From the NCBI RefSeq assembly GCF_022012435.1, contig NZ_JAKLUA010000023.1, forward strand, positions 1-64,000: DNA of 64,000 nucleotides. The letters run 5' to 3'. The notes under the pieces are model-generated. The model made no database searches. It was not told where the DNA came from and saw nothing but the letters and a program-made list of their open reading frames with translations. Source of the stretch: Bradyrhizobium zhengyangense. GTDB taxonomy: Bacteria > Pseudomonadota > Alphaproteobacteria > Rhizobiales > Xanthobacteraceae. Position 1 is the first letter of the stretch. Each line of letters starts with the position of its first letter. The translations under genes and the position numbers were made by a program. Shown piece after piece: positions 51,137 to 61,802 of this stretch.

Positions 51137-52611
51137 GTCGTTACTCCCAGGAGATAGAACAGGAATTCGGCGCGTTGCCAGAGCGAGTGCTCACGGTCCA
51201 ACGGCGCATCAAAGATGTGAATGAGACAGAAGAAGCTGGAGACCCACAGGCAAGGCAGCAAACGGCCGCGCAGCCATCCTTTCGGCGCCGGCTGCGGTAC
51301 GCGACGCATCTGCGAGAGCCCCACGCTGACGGCCAGGATGAACGTGTAGAATGCGTGGGATTGCTCGCCGATCACGGCCCGCCAAAGCCCCATTTCGCCG
51401 ACGAAGTGAATGTCGCGGATGAAATGGAACAGCAAATTGCCGACACAGGCCGCGGCAAAGGTGGCGAAGAACATGCGAAGCCGGCGATGGCCGCGGAAAT
51501 AGCGAACAAAGGTCGGGTAGAAGAAGTGATCGACCAGCAGCTCCTTGTAGTAGAAGTAATAACGGTTCCAGAACTCGGCCAGCGTCGCCGACTCCAGGGG
51601 ACGATAGGTGTTGCGCAACAGCCGAAAACCGGCGAGCCGCGCCGTCGCGACGATGGTGCCGCCGAACACGGTCATGCTCAGCAGATCGTCGACAAAGAAG
51701 ACCACAACGCTCGCCCACCCCACCAGGCGCGGCTGGGGATGACCTGCGAGATATTGCAGCAGATTGTCGTCGAACATCGGAAGCCGCAACTGACCGTGGA
51801 CAAATTCGCCGATACAGATCTTGCCGATCGCCAGGATCAGGACCCAGGCCGCAAGCTTGACGCCCTTGAGCTGCGTGACCGCGAGCTCCTCCGACGTCTT
51901 GGCCTCGAAGCGGCGGAGATAGGACAGTCCCTTGCCGAACGGCGTCAGCGTCGCTCCCCAGAAGGGATGAAAAACGCTCAGGTGCTGCCACACCGGAGAT
52001 CGCTCCTTGACCGAATCCATCAGACCGTAGGCAAGGAACCACAGATACGGCTGAAACGTCATCAGGAACGACCACAGCAGAACGCGCGGTGTGCCGGCCA
52101 TGAAACTGGCCTGCGTGGCGCCAACAAGCGCCAGGAATGCGAGTAGCAGGCTGAGCGTCGGGCGGCGGAGCGTGATGGCTCCCGCCCTTTGCATGGCCAG
52201 CAATCCCGAGAACAGCGCAAACGTCACGGCCACCATGGCCGCGTCAAGCAGCGGCTGATCGATCCGGTCCGCAACGCCTTCGTCGATTGCCATCCGGGCA
52301 AGAAACGCGCGGTCGACCAGGAAGCCGTTGCTGCAAAGCAGGAGCAAGGTCGCCAGAAAGATCAGGACGCGCCGATATCGCCCCGCGTAGGCGCAGGCCA
52401 GCGCCAGACCCGCGGCCGAGAAGTCGATATTGATCTGCCAGAACAGCAACGCCAGCAGCCCGACCGCGCAGAAAAGCAACACGCGGCCGCGAGTCTCCTG
52501 CACACCCGCCACGAGCGTCGGGTCACGATCGATTTGAGGGATCAGCCGCCACGGCGGCTTCGCGAGCAAACCCGTCGCCGCACCATCATAGGGCTGGCTC
52601 TCGACGCTCAT
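51133..52611 (-). CDS. MBOAT-like membrane O-acyltransferase (DltB-like role)
   Basis: The 492-residue protein has about eleven hydrophobic helices. In the C-terminal part it carries ESATLAEFWNRYYFYYKELLVDHFFYP (Trp at about 348), comparable to the FW-RW-H motif of MBOATs, and a histidine at about 396 within NLLFHF on a membrane helix, matching the catalytic His position. With an adenylation gene before and a carrier gene after, the arrangement parallels dltA-dltB-dltC, in which DltB moves the carrier-bound residue across the membrane. The family assignment is by motif only. Confidence 0.75.
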   Translation of the reverse strand: MSVESQPYDGAATGLLAKPPWRLIPQIDRDPTLVAGVQETRGRVLLFCAVGLLALLFWQINIDFSAAGLALACAYAGRYRRVLIFLATLLLLCSNGFLVDRAFLARMAIDEGVADRIDQPLLDAAMVAVTFALFSGLLAMQRAGAITLRRPTLSLLLAFLALVGATQASFMAGTPRVLLWSFLMTFQPYLWFLAYGLMDSVKERSPVWQHLSVFHPFWGATLTPFGKGLSYLRRFEAKTSEELAVTQLKGVKLAAWVLILAIGKICIGEFVHGQLRLPMFDDNLLQYLAGHPQPRLVGWASVVVFFVDDLLSMTVFGGTIVATARLAGFRLLRNTYRPLESATLAEFWNRYYFYYKELLVDHFFYPTFVRYFRGHRRLRMFFATFAAACVGNLLFHFIRDIHFVGEMGLWRAVIGEQSHAFYTFILAVSVGLSQMRRVPQPAPKGWLRGRLLPCLWVSSFFCLIHIFDAPLDREHSLWQRAEFLFYLLGVTT

Positions 52612-52646
52612 CGGACAACGCGTGTGGACGCTGCGGGCTTTGGCAT

Positions 52647-54197
52647 CTACGAGGCCCTTGCGACAGCTTCACCGAGCAGCGATGCCACCGAGCGCCTGTC
52701 CGCCTTGCCATTGGCGTTGACGGGAATGTCTTCGAGCCAGATGAACCGGTTCGGCACCATGTAGGCGGGAAGATGCGCGGCGCAGTGCTGGCGCAACTCG
52801 CTCTCCGTCATTTTCGCACCCGCATAGGCGGCCAGTAGCCGGCTTGCGCCTCCGGCATCGTGAAGCACGACGGCCAGCGCACGCGTGACCCCCTTGCATG
52901 CGACCAGCGCGTGATCGATCTCCTCGAGCTCGACCCGGTATCCCCGAAGCTTGACCTGATTGTCGGCACGGCCACGAAAGCGGAGCACACCTGTGCCAGC
53001 TTCGGCCTCGACCAGATCACCGCTGCGATAAAGGATCGATCGGTAGCCCTCAATCAATGGATCCTGACGGAAGCGACGAGCGGTCTCTTGCGGATTGTTG
53101 ATATAGCCGAGCGCAACGCCCGGACCTCCCAGCCACAGCTCGCCCGCCGTGCCCGCGGGAACGGGTTTCATGTCGTCGTCCAGAATCCGGTAGCTGAAAT
53201 TGGGATTGAGCTTCCCCAAGGGAGCCAACCCCTCGACGGTGTCGAAGGTGGATTCGACGATCTCGAAACCGCTGCAGATGCAGCTTGTTTCGGTCGGGCC
53301 ATAGCAATTGATCAACTTCGCCTTGCCGGCGAACGCGTCATAGAACCGGCGAAGTCGCGCCAGCGGAAATCCCTCGCCGCCGAACATGAACCGGCTGACG
53401 CTCGGCAGCCAATCGGGACTCAACAGGTGCATGGAGTCCAGGAACATGAAGAGTGTCGGAACGGCGAAGAAGAACGTGCACTGATGCTTCGTGATCTCCG
53501 ACACCAGCTCGGCGGGAGGCCGCCCCTTCAGCGCGTCGAGCGCAACGATCGCGGCCCCGTTCAGCAATCCGGCATAGATGTCGAAGACTGAATTATCGAA
53601 GTAGATCGGATTGACATTCGTCAACCGATCGCCGGATCCAATACCAAGATCGTGCTTCGCCCACGCGATCAGGTGAAGCACGCCCTGATGCGGGATGACC
53701 ACGCCCTTCGGCTCGCCCGTCGACCCCGACGTGAACATCACGTAGGCAGGATCAACCCCTGTGATCAAAGCGGTTTGCGGCAGGTTCGAATCGTCAAGGC
53801 GCGACACGGCATCACGCAATGCCGCGCGGGCGTCGGCATCGCCAATCACTGCCCGCGCGCCAAATCCCTCGCGCACGCTGACGATCAGCGCCGGGCGGCA
53901 TCGCTCCAGCATCAGCCGGGCGCGTTCCGCGGGGGCGGCCGGGTCAAGGAACGCATATGGCGCTCCGATCTTGATGCAAGCCATCGCGAGCGCATAGGCT
54001 TCGGCAATCTTCGGCAGTTCGAGACAGACCACCGCGCCTCTGTCGACGCTCTGCGACATCAGCCATCGCGCCAGCCGGTTTGCCGAACCGTTGAGCTCGG
54101 AAAAGGTGAAGCTCTCGCCTTCGCAGAGCAGGGCGACGGCGTCCGGCGAGGACGCGACGACCTGTTCAAAATGCAGCGCCAGATTATGAGCCGTCAT
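52647..54197 (-). CDS. Stand-alone amino acid adenylation protein (NRPS A domain / DltA-like)
   Basis: The 516-residue adenylation domain has A3 TSGSTGEPKG (157-166), A5 NCYGPTE (297-303), A7 YRSGDLV, A8 GRADNQVKLRGYRVELEEI and A10 NGKADRR with the catalytic lysine. No carrier domain is fused. Hand alignment to GrsA gives pocket residues D201, N202, F205, F244, M271, G273, C298, C306, I307 and the A10 Lys. Asp at the first position fits an alpha-amino acid, but I cannot name it. It starts one base after the methyltransferase stop (TAAGATG), so the two are tightly coupled. Confidence 0.93.
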   Translation of the reverse strand: MTAHNLALHFEQVVASSPDAVALLCEGESFTFSELNGSANRLARWLMSQSVDRGAVVCLELPKIAEAYALAMACIKIGAPYAFLDPAAPAERARLMLERCRPALIVSVREGFGARAVIGDADARAALRDAVSRLDDSNLPQTALITGVDPAYVMFTSGSTGEPKGVVIPHQGVLHLIAWAKHDLGIGSGDRLTNVNPIYFDNSVFDIYAGLLNGAAIVALDALKGRPPAELVSEITKHQCTFFFAVPTLFMFLDSMHLLSPDWLPSVSRFMFGGEGFPLARLRRFYDAFAGKAKLINCYGPTETSCICSGFEIVESTFDTVEGLAPLGKLNPNFSYRILDDDMKPVPAGTAGELWLGGPGVALGYINNPQETARRFRQDPLIEGYRSILYRSGDLVEAEAGTGVLRFRGRADNQVKLRGYRVELEEIDHALVACKGVTRALAVVLHDAGGASRLLAAYAGAKMTESELRQHCAAHLPAYMVPNRFIWLEDIPVNANGKADRRSVASLLGEAVARAS

Positions 54198-54198
54198 C

Positions 54199-55407
54199 TT
54201 AGGCCTCGACCTGCTCCTGGTGGGCGGGATCATCAGGCACGATCGACGGCGCCGGCATCATGTCGGCAAAATCGCGCTGGCTCAGTGCAATCACGGCCGC
54301 GGGCAATTGCTCCTCGGAGAATTGCCCCCGCAACGCCTCGCTGAGCTCCATGCCGAGTTGCTGGAGGAACGCGGCAGCCATCGGGTCGGTCGCCAACGGC
54401 CTCCCCTCGCTGATCCAGGGTTCCGTTTGCGGCGCGAGGCCCCGGCTCATGCCGCGCGCAGAAACAGCCTCGGGATCGACACGCAGCACCGCATCGTACC
54501 GATACCGGGTCAGCTCATAGCTCGATCCGCGCTTGAGCTGGATTTCGGCAGCCGAAATCTGCGGAATGGATTCGGAGATCGCTCTAAAATACTGGGGGTC
54601 GATAACCAGCTCGCGCTCCTGGGCAATCGACAGCAGGATCTTGCGCTCGAGCGACGCAGGCGTGGCGCCCGCCGACGCTTTTGTGGATTGAACCTCACGG
54701 TGGAAGACCGGCAAGAGCTCGAGGTTGCGAACGTCGCCGACGAAAATATGACCGCCGGGAGCCACCAGCTTGACGGCCTCTTCCAGCACCGTGTGCAGAT
54801 ATTCGATGCCGGGGAAGTACTGCACGACCGAGTTGATCACCACCGCGTCGAACGATTGCGGCGACAAGCCGCCGAGATCCGTGGCCTCCCGCTCGAGAAA
54901 TTCGACATGCCGAAGCTCGGCCTTCGACTGCGCAAAGGCGCGCAATCGGTGAACCGCCACTGGCGAGAGATCGGTCCCGCAATAGACCTCACACCCGGGC
55001 GCGAGCCTTTCGACGAGCAATCCAACCCCGCACCCGACCTCCAATATCCGTCTCGCACCGAGAGCCCGAATGCGCTCGATCGTGCAATCCAGCCAATCGA
55101 TCATTTCGGCTTCGGGAATGGGCTTATTGGTGAAGTTGCTGGTCCAGCCCACGAATGACGGCGCGACACTGTCAGGGCTGTGGCGATACACTTGGTCGAA
55201 AGCCCGACGCCATTGCGTCACTCTGCGATCCGTCTCGGCCTGAAGGCGCTTCGCCTTGCCGGCGCTCAGACGATCGGGATGAATGGCCGCGAAAGCGACC
55301 TTGAACTGGCGGCCATCGTGGCTCTCCTCGACGCTCATGACGGCGTCCGCCACGTCCGGGTGCGCCGCCAGTGCCCGCTCAATCTCGTTCATTGGGAGCG
55401 CACGCAA
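54199..55407 (-). CDS. NRPS-type SAM-dependent methyltransferase with a vestigial adenylation-domain N-terminus
   Basis: The roughly 402-residue protein starts with about 45 residues (NEIERALAAHPDVADAVMSV) resembling the stretch just after motif A8 of NRPS adenylation domains. It then follows the embedded N-methyltransferase pattern: FVGWTSNFTNKPIP, RRILEVGCGVGLL, VVINSVVQYFPG, APGGHIFVGDVRNL and ELTRYRYDAVL. In NRPSs such domains sit between A8 and A9. The TTG at 55407 has GGAGGAGG five bases upstream; an ATG at 55392 is the alternative. A 100-residue C-terminal tail has no recognised domain. Confidence 0.87.
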   Translation of the reverse strand: MRALPMNEIERALAAHPDVADAVMSVEESHDGRQFKVAFAAIHPDRLSAGKAKRLQAETDRRVTQWRRAFDQVYRHSPDSVAPSFVGWTSNFTNKPIPEAEMIDWLDCTIERIRALGARRILEVGCGVGLLVERLAPGCEVYCGTDLSPVAVHRLRAFAQSKAELRHVEFLEREATDLGGLSPQSFDAVVINSVVQYFPGIEYLHTVLEEAVKLVAPGGHIFVGDVRNLELLPVFHREVQSTKASAGATPASLERKILLSIAQERELVIDPQYFRAISESIPQISAAEIQLKRGSSYELTRYRYDAVLRVDPEAVSARGMSRGLAPQTEPWISEGRPLATDPMAAAFLQQLGMELSEALRGQFSEEQLPAAVIALSQRDFADMMPAPSIVPDDPAHQEQVEA

Positions 55408-55670
55408 CGGGACCTCCTCTTGCAGTCGACAGGCAAGGCGCGCCCGAGCACGTTGAGAGCGCATCGCGCCGTCCACGACATGGGACCGCCCCACATGCGC
55501 AATCCGGAACGTTGCTGAAATGCCGTCAGAAACCTCTCGAAACTCTAGAATGCAGGCGGTTAAGCAACCTTAAATACGGTGCTGGGATCCACCCCGGCCC
55601 TGCTGCTCCCGGTAACCGGTACGGGCGCTCCGGGCCAGAACGAGGCTGAAAGCACGGCGCCCGGCCGTCC

Positions 55671-55709
55671 CAAAAGCAAGGACCCCCGCAGCCTGCGCCA
55701 CGGGGGTCC
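55671..55709 (-). terminator. Terminator of hppA
   Basis: On the minus strand GGACCCCCG and CGGGGGTCC form a 9-bp stem around a 12-base loop (complement of 55680-55709), followed by TTGCTTTTG. It lies 20 bases after the hppA stop. The 55408-55670 interval is upstream of the methyltransferase and must hold the operon promoter; I found no convincing boxes. Confidence 0.8.
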
Positions 55710-55730
55710 TGTTCGACGCGATATCGTGCC

Positions 55731-57851
<2,121 letters not shown>

Positions 57852-58132
57852 TTGATTTTTGCCTCAGATCCTTGATGTACGACCCCCGGCGCCTTTTGTT
57901 GTCCGTCGTGCGGTGCGGCGCCTTGATTTTGAACAAAGCCGCCCGCAGGCGGCTTTAGTCGGCCACAAGCTTGCCAAAATCAAATTGAGGGTGCAACGCC
58001 GTAGAGGCGCGAAAAAGCCGATCTCGGCAAGTATTTAGACCTAATCCCGAGCGCCGGGCCGGCAGCTCCCGCAGCCGGCCGCCACGCTTGGCAGGACTTG
58101 GCGTAAGCGGGCTTGGCGTCAGCGGGCTTGGC

Positions 58133-58741
58133 CTAAGCGGCCTCCCTCACGGGATGCCGGGATGAAGACGCCAATTCCAACGTCTGCCCGTCAGCCGTTG
58201 TGCGTCGGTTGAAGATTTTGAGCTCGTAGACGCCGCCACCGACGCCCGGCTCCAGCGTCACCGAGATGACCTGGTCGAGCGAGAGGACGCCGAGCGGCAC
58301 ATCCTGATCGGGCAGGATCAGCGTCGCCTGCTCGCCAACGAACACAATCACAAGATGGCCTTTCGCCATGTTGCTCTTCGCCAGCACGCGCAACTGGCTG
58401 TGGTAAGGCTGCCGCGTCCAGGCCGATGGCAGGTCGGGATCAACCACGACCTGGATGTTGTTGGTCTTTGGATGCACCGTCAGCACCATCTTCGCCTGAT
58501 CGGGCTTCCAATGCATGGGCAGTGCCGGCGTGGTTTTCCAGAGGCAGTCGAACGCCGCGCATTCGCTTGGCCTGACATCGTGGATCGCGCAGCCCAAGGT
58601 GGGCTCACAATGTGAGCACCACGTGCCGGCGGGCTTGCCGAAAGCGACCACATTGTAGACCTTGCAGCAGAGCGTGCAGCTTCCGCACGCGCGCTCCTGA
58701 GCGACCGGTGCCTCGCCCGACCCCGAAATGACCGCCGTCAT
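58133..58741 (-). CDS. Cysteine-cluster protein (YkgJ-like Zn/Fe chelating), paralogue 2
   Basis: The 202-residue protein has CGSCTLCCKVYNV near residue 19, then CSHCEPTLGCAIHDVRPSECAAFDCLW, a C-x2-C-x2-CC plus C/H cluster typical of YkgJ-type metal-chelating proteins. The C-terminal half (about 80-202) is a separate conserved region with LPDQDVPLGVLS. It is a tandem paralogue of the gene at 58820. Function and metal are unknown. Confidence 0.82.
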   Translation of the reverse strand: MTAVISGSGEAPVAQERACGSCTLCCKVYNVVAFGKPAGTWCSHCEPTLGCAIHDVRPSECAAFDCLWKTTPALPMHWKPDQAKMVLTVHPKTNNIQVVVDPDLPSAWTRQPYHSQLRVLAKSNMAKGHLVIVFVGEQATLILPDQDVPLGVLSLDQVISVTLEPGVGGGVYELKIFNRRTTADGQTLELASSSRHPVREAA

Positions 58742-58819
58742 CCGAACATATCCATCAGCTGCCCACCTCCTGGCGCTGATACATCGAGAGGCTTTCGCGG
58801 GGATTGTGAGAGGCTGGTC

Positions 58820-59425
58820 TTAGGCCGCCGACCTCACGGGATAGCGGGACGTGGATCCGACTTCGACCGTTTGACCGTCCGGCATGGTCCGCGTGGTCGA
58901 GACCTTGACCTCATAGACGCCCCCGTTCGGACCGGGCTCCAGGCGAACCACAATGGCCTGTTCCGGTGTCAGAGGGCCCAGCGGCACGTCCTGGTCCGGC
59001 AGCACGAGGGTCGCCTGGTCATTGACGAAGACCACGACGTAAATGCCTTTCGGCATGTTCTGCTTGGCCCACTGCCGCAGATGATCGTGATAGGGCTGCC
59101 GGCTCCAAGCCGACGGCAGGCCCGGGTCGACCTGGATCTGGATGTTCCGGGTGATCGGGTGAATGGAGGCCACCATCTTCGCCTGGTCGGGCTTCCACTG
59201 CGCCGGCATCGCCGCGTCAGTTCGCCAAAGGCAGTTAAACTCCGCGCATTGGGTCGGCAGATTGTCGTGGATCTTGCAGCCACGGCCGGGCTTGCACTGC
59301 CCGCACCATTTGCCGGCGGCCTTCCCGAGCTCGACAATGTCGTAGACCTTGCAGCACAGCGAGCAGCTTCCGCATTCCCTGCCGGGAACAATCTGCAGTG
59401 TGCCCGCAGTTGAAGCTGCCGTCAT
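58820..59425 (-). CDS. Cysteine-cluster protein (YkgJ-like Zn/Fe chelating), paralogue 1
   Basis: The 201-residue protein shares with its neighbour the order CGSCSLCCKVYDIVELGK, CGQCKPGRGCKIHD, CAEFNCLWRTD, WKPDQAKMV, SAW-RQPYH and VLPDQDVPLG; identity looks above 50 percent by eye. I set the start at 59425 because both genes share the context TTCGGATGACGGC at that codon. The two are 78 bases apart and probably cotranscribed. Confidence 0.82.
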   Translation of the reverse strand: MTAASTAGTLQIVPGRECGSCSLCCKVYDIVELGKAAGKWCGQCKPGRGCKIHDNLPTQCAEFNCLWRTDAAMPAQWKPDQAKMVASIHPITRNIQIQVDPGLPSAWSRQPYHDHLRQWAKQNMPKGIYVVVFVNDQATLVLPDQDVPLGPLTPEQAIVVRLEPGPNGGVYEVKVSTTRTMPDGQTVEVGSTSRYPVRSAA

Positions 59426-59526
59426 CCGAATCAAGCCCGTCCGTTGCGATTGCCGATATTACCCTGATATCGCGAAAAGCGGAGAGCCTGCGCTCGCCTC
59501 CCGGCGAACCACTGATATATCCGGGT

Positions 59527-60516
59527 CTAGAAATGGCTGTAGGACAAGCGCCGCAGCGTGACCTCGCGGCCCTGCGCGTCGATCCATTGCGGCGCTCCCT
59601 GGCCGGAAATGATTGTACCGATCATCGTGACCTGAACCCCGGCCTGCCCGGCGTCTCGCGAGAAGCCTGCGCTGCGTCCTTCCGGAACCGCGCACAGGAT
59701 CTCATAATCGTCGCCGCCCGACACCAGTGTCTCGAGCCCGACGGCGGAGACCGCGATGGCGGCGGCCGGTGACGCCGGGACCTGGTGCGCATCGATCATT
59801 GCGCTGACGCCAGAGGCGGCGCAGAGCTTGGCGAGATCGCCTGCCAGGCCATCCGACACGTCCATTGCCGCGCTCGCATGCTCTCGCACGATGTGCGCCA
59901 ATGCGCTGCGTGGCTGCGGAACGCGATAGCGGCCGATCAGATAGTCCCGAGCAGCCGGGTCGGTCACCGCGGACGCGGCCACACCACCCGTCAGCACATC
60001 CAGGCCCAGCGCGGCATCGCCGATCGTCCCCGTCACAAAGACAAGGTCGCCCGGTCTTGCGCCGGTGCGGCCAACCATCCGCCCTTTCGGTACCCGGCCG
60101 AAGGCGGTGATCGAGATCATTTGCGGTCCCGGCGTCGACACCGTGTCGCCGCCGAGCAGCGGGCACGCAAAGGTCTTGGCGTCCTCGCCGAGTGCATCGG
60201 CGAACGGTCTCAGCCAGGCATCCTCCTTGCTGCGCAGCGCCAGCGTCAGCACGAAGCCGGCAGGTGAAGCGCCCTTGGCGGCGAGATCAGAGAGGTTCAC
60301 CCGCAGCGCCTTGCGCGCGACGGTGTCGGGGGGATCGGTGGCAAGATAATGCACGCCCTCGACCACGGCGTCGGTGGTGACGACGATGTCGTCGCCGCAC
60401 GAGGAGAGGATCGCGGCGTCGTCGACCAGCCCGAGTGCACCGGGATCGGTCGCCAGCGGCTTGAAATAGCGCGCGATGAGGGAGTCTTCGGCGGAAGGGC
60501 TGTGCGGAGTGGCCAT
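59527..60516 (-). CDS. thiL: Thiamine-monophosphate kinase
   Basis: The 329-residue PurM-like enzyme phosphorylates thiamine monophosphate to the diphosphate coenzyme. It has LGLVDDAAIL, TTDAVVEGVHY with the metal-binding Asp and His region, LLGGDTVSTPG, and MDVSDGLAGDL near the ATP site. The ATG at 60516 is chosen over a frame open to 60537. It closes the nrdR-ribD-ribE-ribH-nusB-thiL series, separated from nusB by a repeat. Confidence 0.95.
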   Translation of the reverse strand: MATPHSPSAEDSLIARYFKPLATDPGALGLVDDAAILSSCGDDIVVTTDAVVEGVHYLATDPPDTVARKALRVNLSDLAAKGASPAGFVLTLALRSKEDAWLRPFADALGEDAKTFACPLLGGDTVSTPGPQMISITAFGRVPKGRMVGRTGARPGDLVFVTGTIGDAALGLDVLTGGVAASAVTDPAARDYLIGRYRVPQPRSALAHIVREHASAAMDVSDGLAGDLAKLCAASGVSAMIDAHQVPASPAAAIAVSAVGLETLVSGGDDYEILCAVPEGRSAGFSRDAGQAGVQVTMIGTIISGQGAPQWIDAQGREVTLRRLSYSHF

Positions 60517-60540
60517 CGATGTCAGCCCCACACACAACTG

Positions 60541-60650
60541 TCATCGCCCGGCTTGACCGGGCGATCCAGTATTCCAGAGACGGTCATGTGAAATCGATAG
60601 GCCGCGGCGTACTGGATGCCCCGCCTTCGCGGGGCATGACACCGGAGTAT
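60541..60650 (-). repeat. Two-armed palindromic intergenic repeat, copy B
   Basis: The complement matches the organisation of 25913-26018: an arm with GCCCCGC/GCGGGGC and ATCCAGTACGCC, a spacer, and an arm with ACTGGATCGCCCGG and CCGGGCGATGACAG. It separates nusB from thiL inside an otherwise compact operon and would be transcribed as a long hairpin. Confidence 0.85.
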
Positions 60651-60691
60651 TGGGCAGCAGCATCGCATCAATTCACCGCCCTACGCCTGTC

Positions 60692-61186
60692 CTACCCCCG
60701 CCCGAACTCGTCACCGCGAAACTGGCGGCCGATCTGGTCGAGCACGGCGTTGACCATGCCGGTCTCCTCGCGGTCGACGAAGGCATTGGCGACATCGACA
60801 TATTCGGACACGACGACGCGGCCCGGCACGTCCTTGCGATGCTGCAGCTCATAGGCCCCAGCCCGCAACACCGCGCGCAGGATCGCCTCGATCCGCTTCA
60901 AGGGCCAGCCCTTCGACAGCGCCTCGTCGATGAGGGGATCGAGCGTCTTCTGGTCGCGCACGACGCCGGAGACGACGTCGCGGAAGAACGCGGCTTCCGC
61001 CGGCAGATAGGTGTCGCCCTCGACCTCGTTGCCGAGCCAATGGCTCTCGAACTCGGCGAAGATGTCGTTGATGCCGGCACCGGCGATGTCCATCTGGTAC
61101 AGCGCCTGCACGGCTGCGAGGCGCGCCGCCCCGCGACGGTTCGCTTTCTTCTCCGCAGGCGCAGCCGGTTTCCTGATGTCAGCCAT
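60692..61186 (-). CDS. nusB: Transcription antitermination protein NusB
   Basis: The 164-residue all-helical protein has RRGAARLAAVQALYQMDI, ERDAILRAGAYELQH-like RIEAILRAVLRAGAYELQH and VVSEYVDVANAFVD, all standard for NusB. With NusE it binds boxA in rRNA leaders. It lies three bases after ribH, a conserved pairing. Confidence 0.96.
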   Translation of the reverse strand: MADIRKPAAPAEKKANRRGAARLAAVQALYQMDIAGAGINDIFAEFESHWLGNEVEGDTYLPAEAAFFRDVVSGVVRDQKTLDPLIDEALSKGWPLKRIEAILRAVLRAGAYELQHRKDVPGRVVVSEYVDVANAFVDREETGMVNAVLDQIGRQFRGDEFGRG

Positions 61187-61189
61187 GGC

Positions 61190-61681
61190 TCAGGCCCGCG
61201 CCAGGCGGCGCTTGATGCGCAGCATCGCAAGTGCCGCGCGCGCGGCATCGCCGCCCTTATTGAGCTCGCTGGCGCGCGCCCGCGCCCAGGCTTGTTCCTC
61301 ATTGTTGACGGTGAGGATGCCGTTGCCGAGGGGCAGTTTTCGCGCAACCGCAAGGTCCATCAGCGCACGCGAGGATTCCTGCGAGACGATCTCGAAATGA
61401 ATGGTATCGCCGCGGATCACGCAGCCGAGCGCGATCACCGCATCATAAGGCTTGCCGTTCGCCGCAGCCGCGTCGACGGCGATCGCAACCGCGGCTGGGA
61501 TCTCCAGCGCGCCCGGAACCGTGATGACGTCATGGGTCAGGCCGGCCGCCTTCAGTTCAGTGACCGCGCCGTCCAGAAGCGCATCCTGGAGATCGTCATA
61601 GAACCGCGCCTCGACCACCAGCGCACGCGCGCCGGAAATGTCGGTCTGGTCCTTCAGGGGTGCGCGTCGCGCGTCAGCCAT
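61190..61681 (-). CDS. ribH: 6,7-dimethyl-8-ribityllumazine synthase
   Basis: The 163-residue protein makes the penultimate riboflavin intermediate. It shows ALVVEARFYDDLQDALLDGA, VPGALEIPAAVA, ALGCVIRGDTIHFEIV with the catalytic-region His replaced in context as usual for this family, and LTVNNEEQAWARA. It belongs to the riboflavin block with ribE upstream and nusB downstream. Confidence 0.96.
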   Translation of the reverse strand: MADARRAPLKDQTDISGARALVVEARFYDDLQDALLDGAVTELKAAGLTHDVITVPGALEIPAAVAIAVDAAAANGKPYDAVIALGCVIRGDTIHFEIVSQESSRALMDLAVARKLPLGNGILTVNNEEQAWARARASELNKGGDAARAALAMLRIKRRLARA

Positions 61682-61753
61682 CGTCTAAATCCGTTTTACT
61701 GGGTCGGCGCGTTATGTAGTCGCCGCAGGTGTGTAAGCCAAGTTAGAAACTGC

Positions 61754-61789
61754 CATTCCGGGGCGGCTCGAAGAGCCGAACCCGGAATG
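61754..61789 (+). repeat. Palindromic intergenic repeat (short form)
   Basis: CATTCCGGG (61754-61762) pairs with CCCGGAATG (61781-61789), with an inner GGCTC-GAA-GAGCC stem, making a long near-continuous hairpin in the ribE-ribH gap. It shares its core with the outer and inner arms of the repeat at 13879-13959. Confidence 0.8.
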
Positions 61790-61802
61790 ACGCCTTCGCC
61801 GG

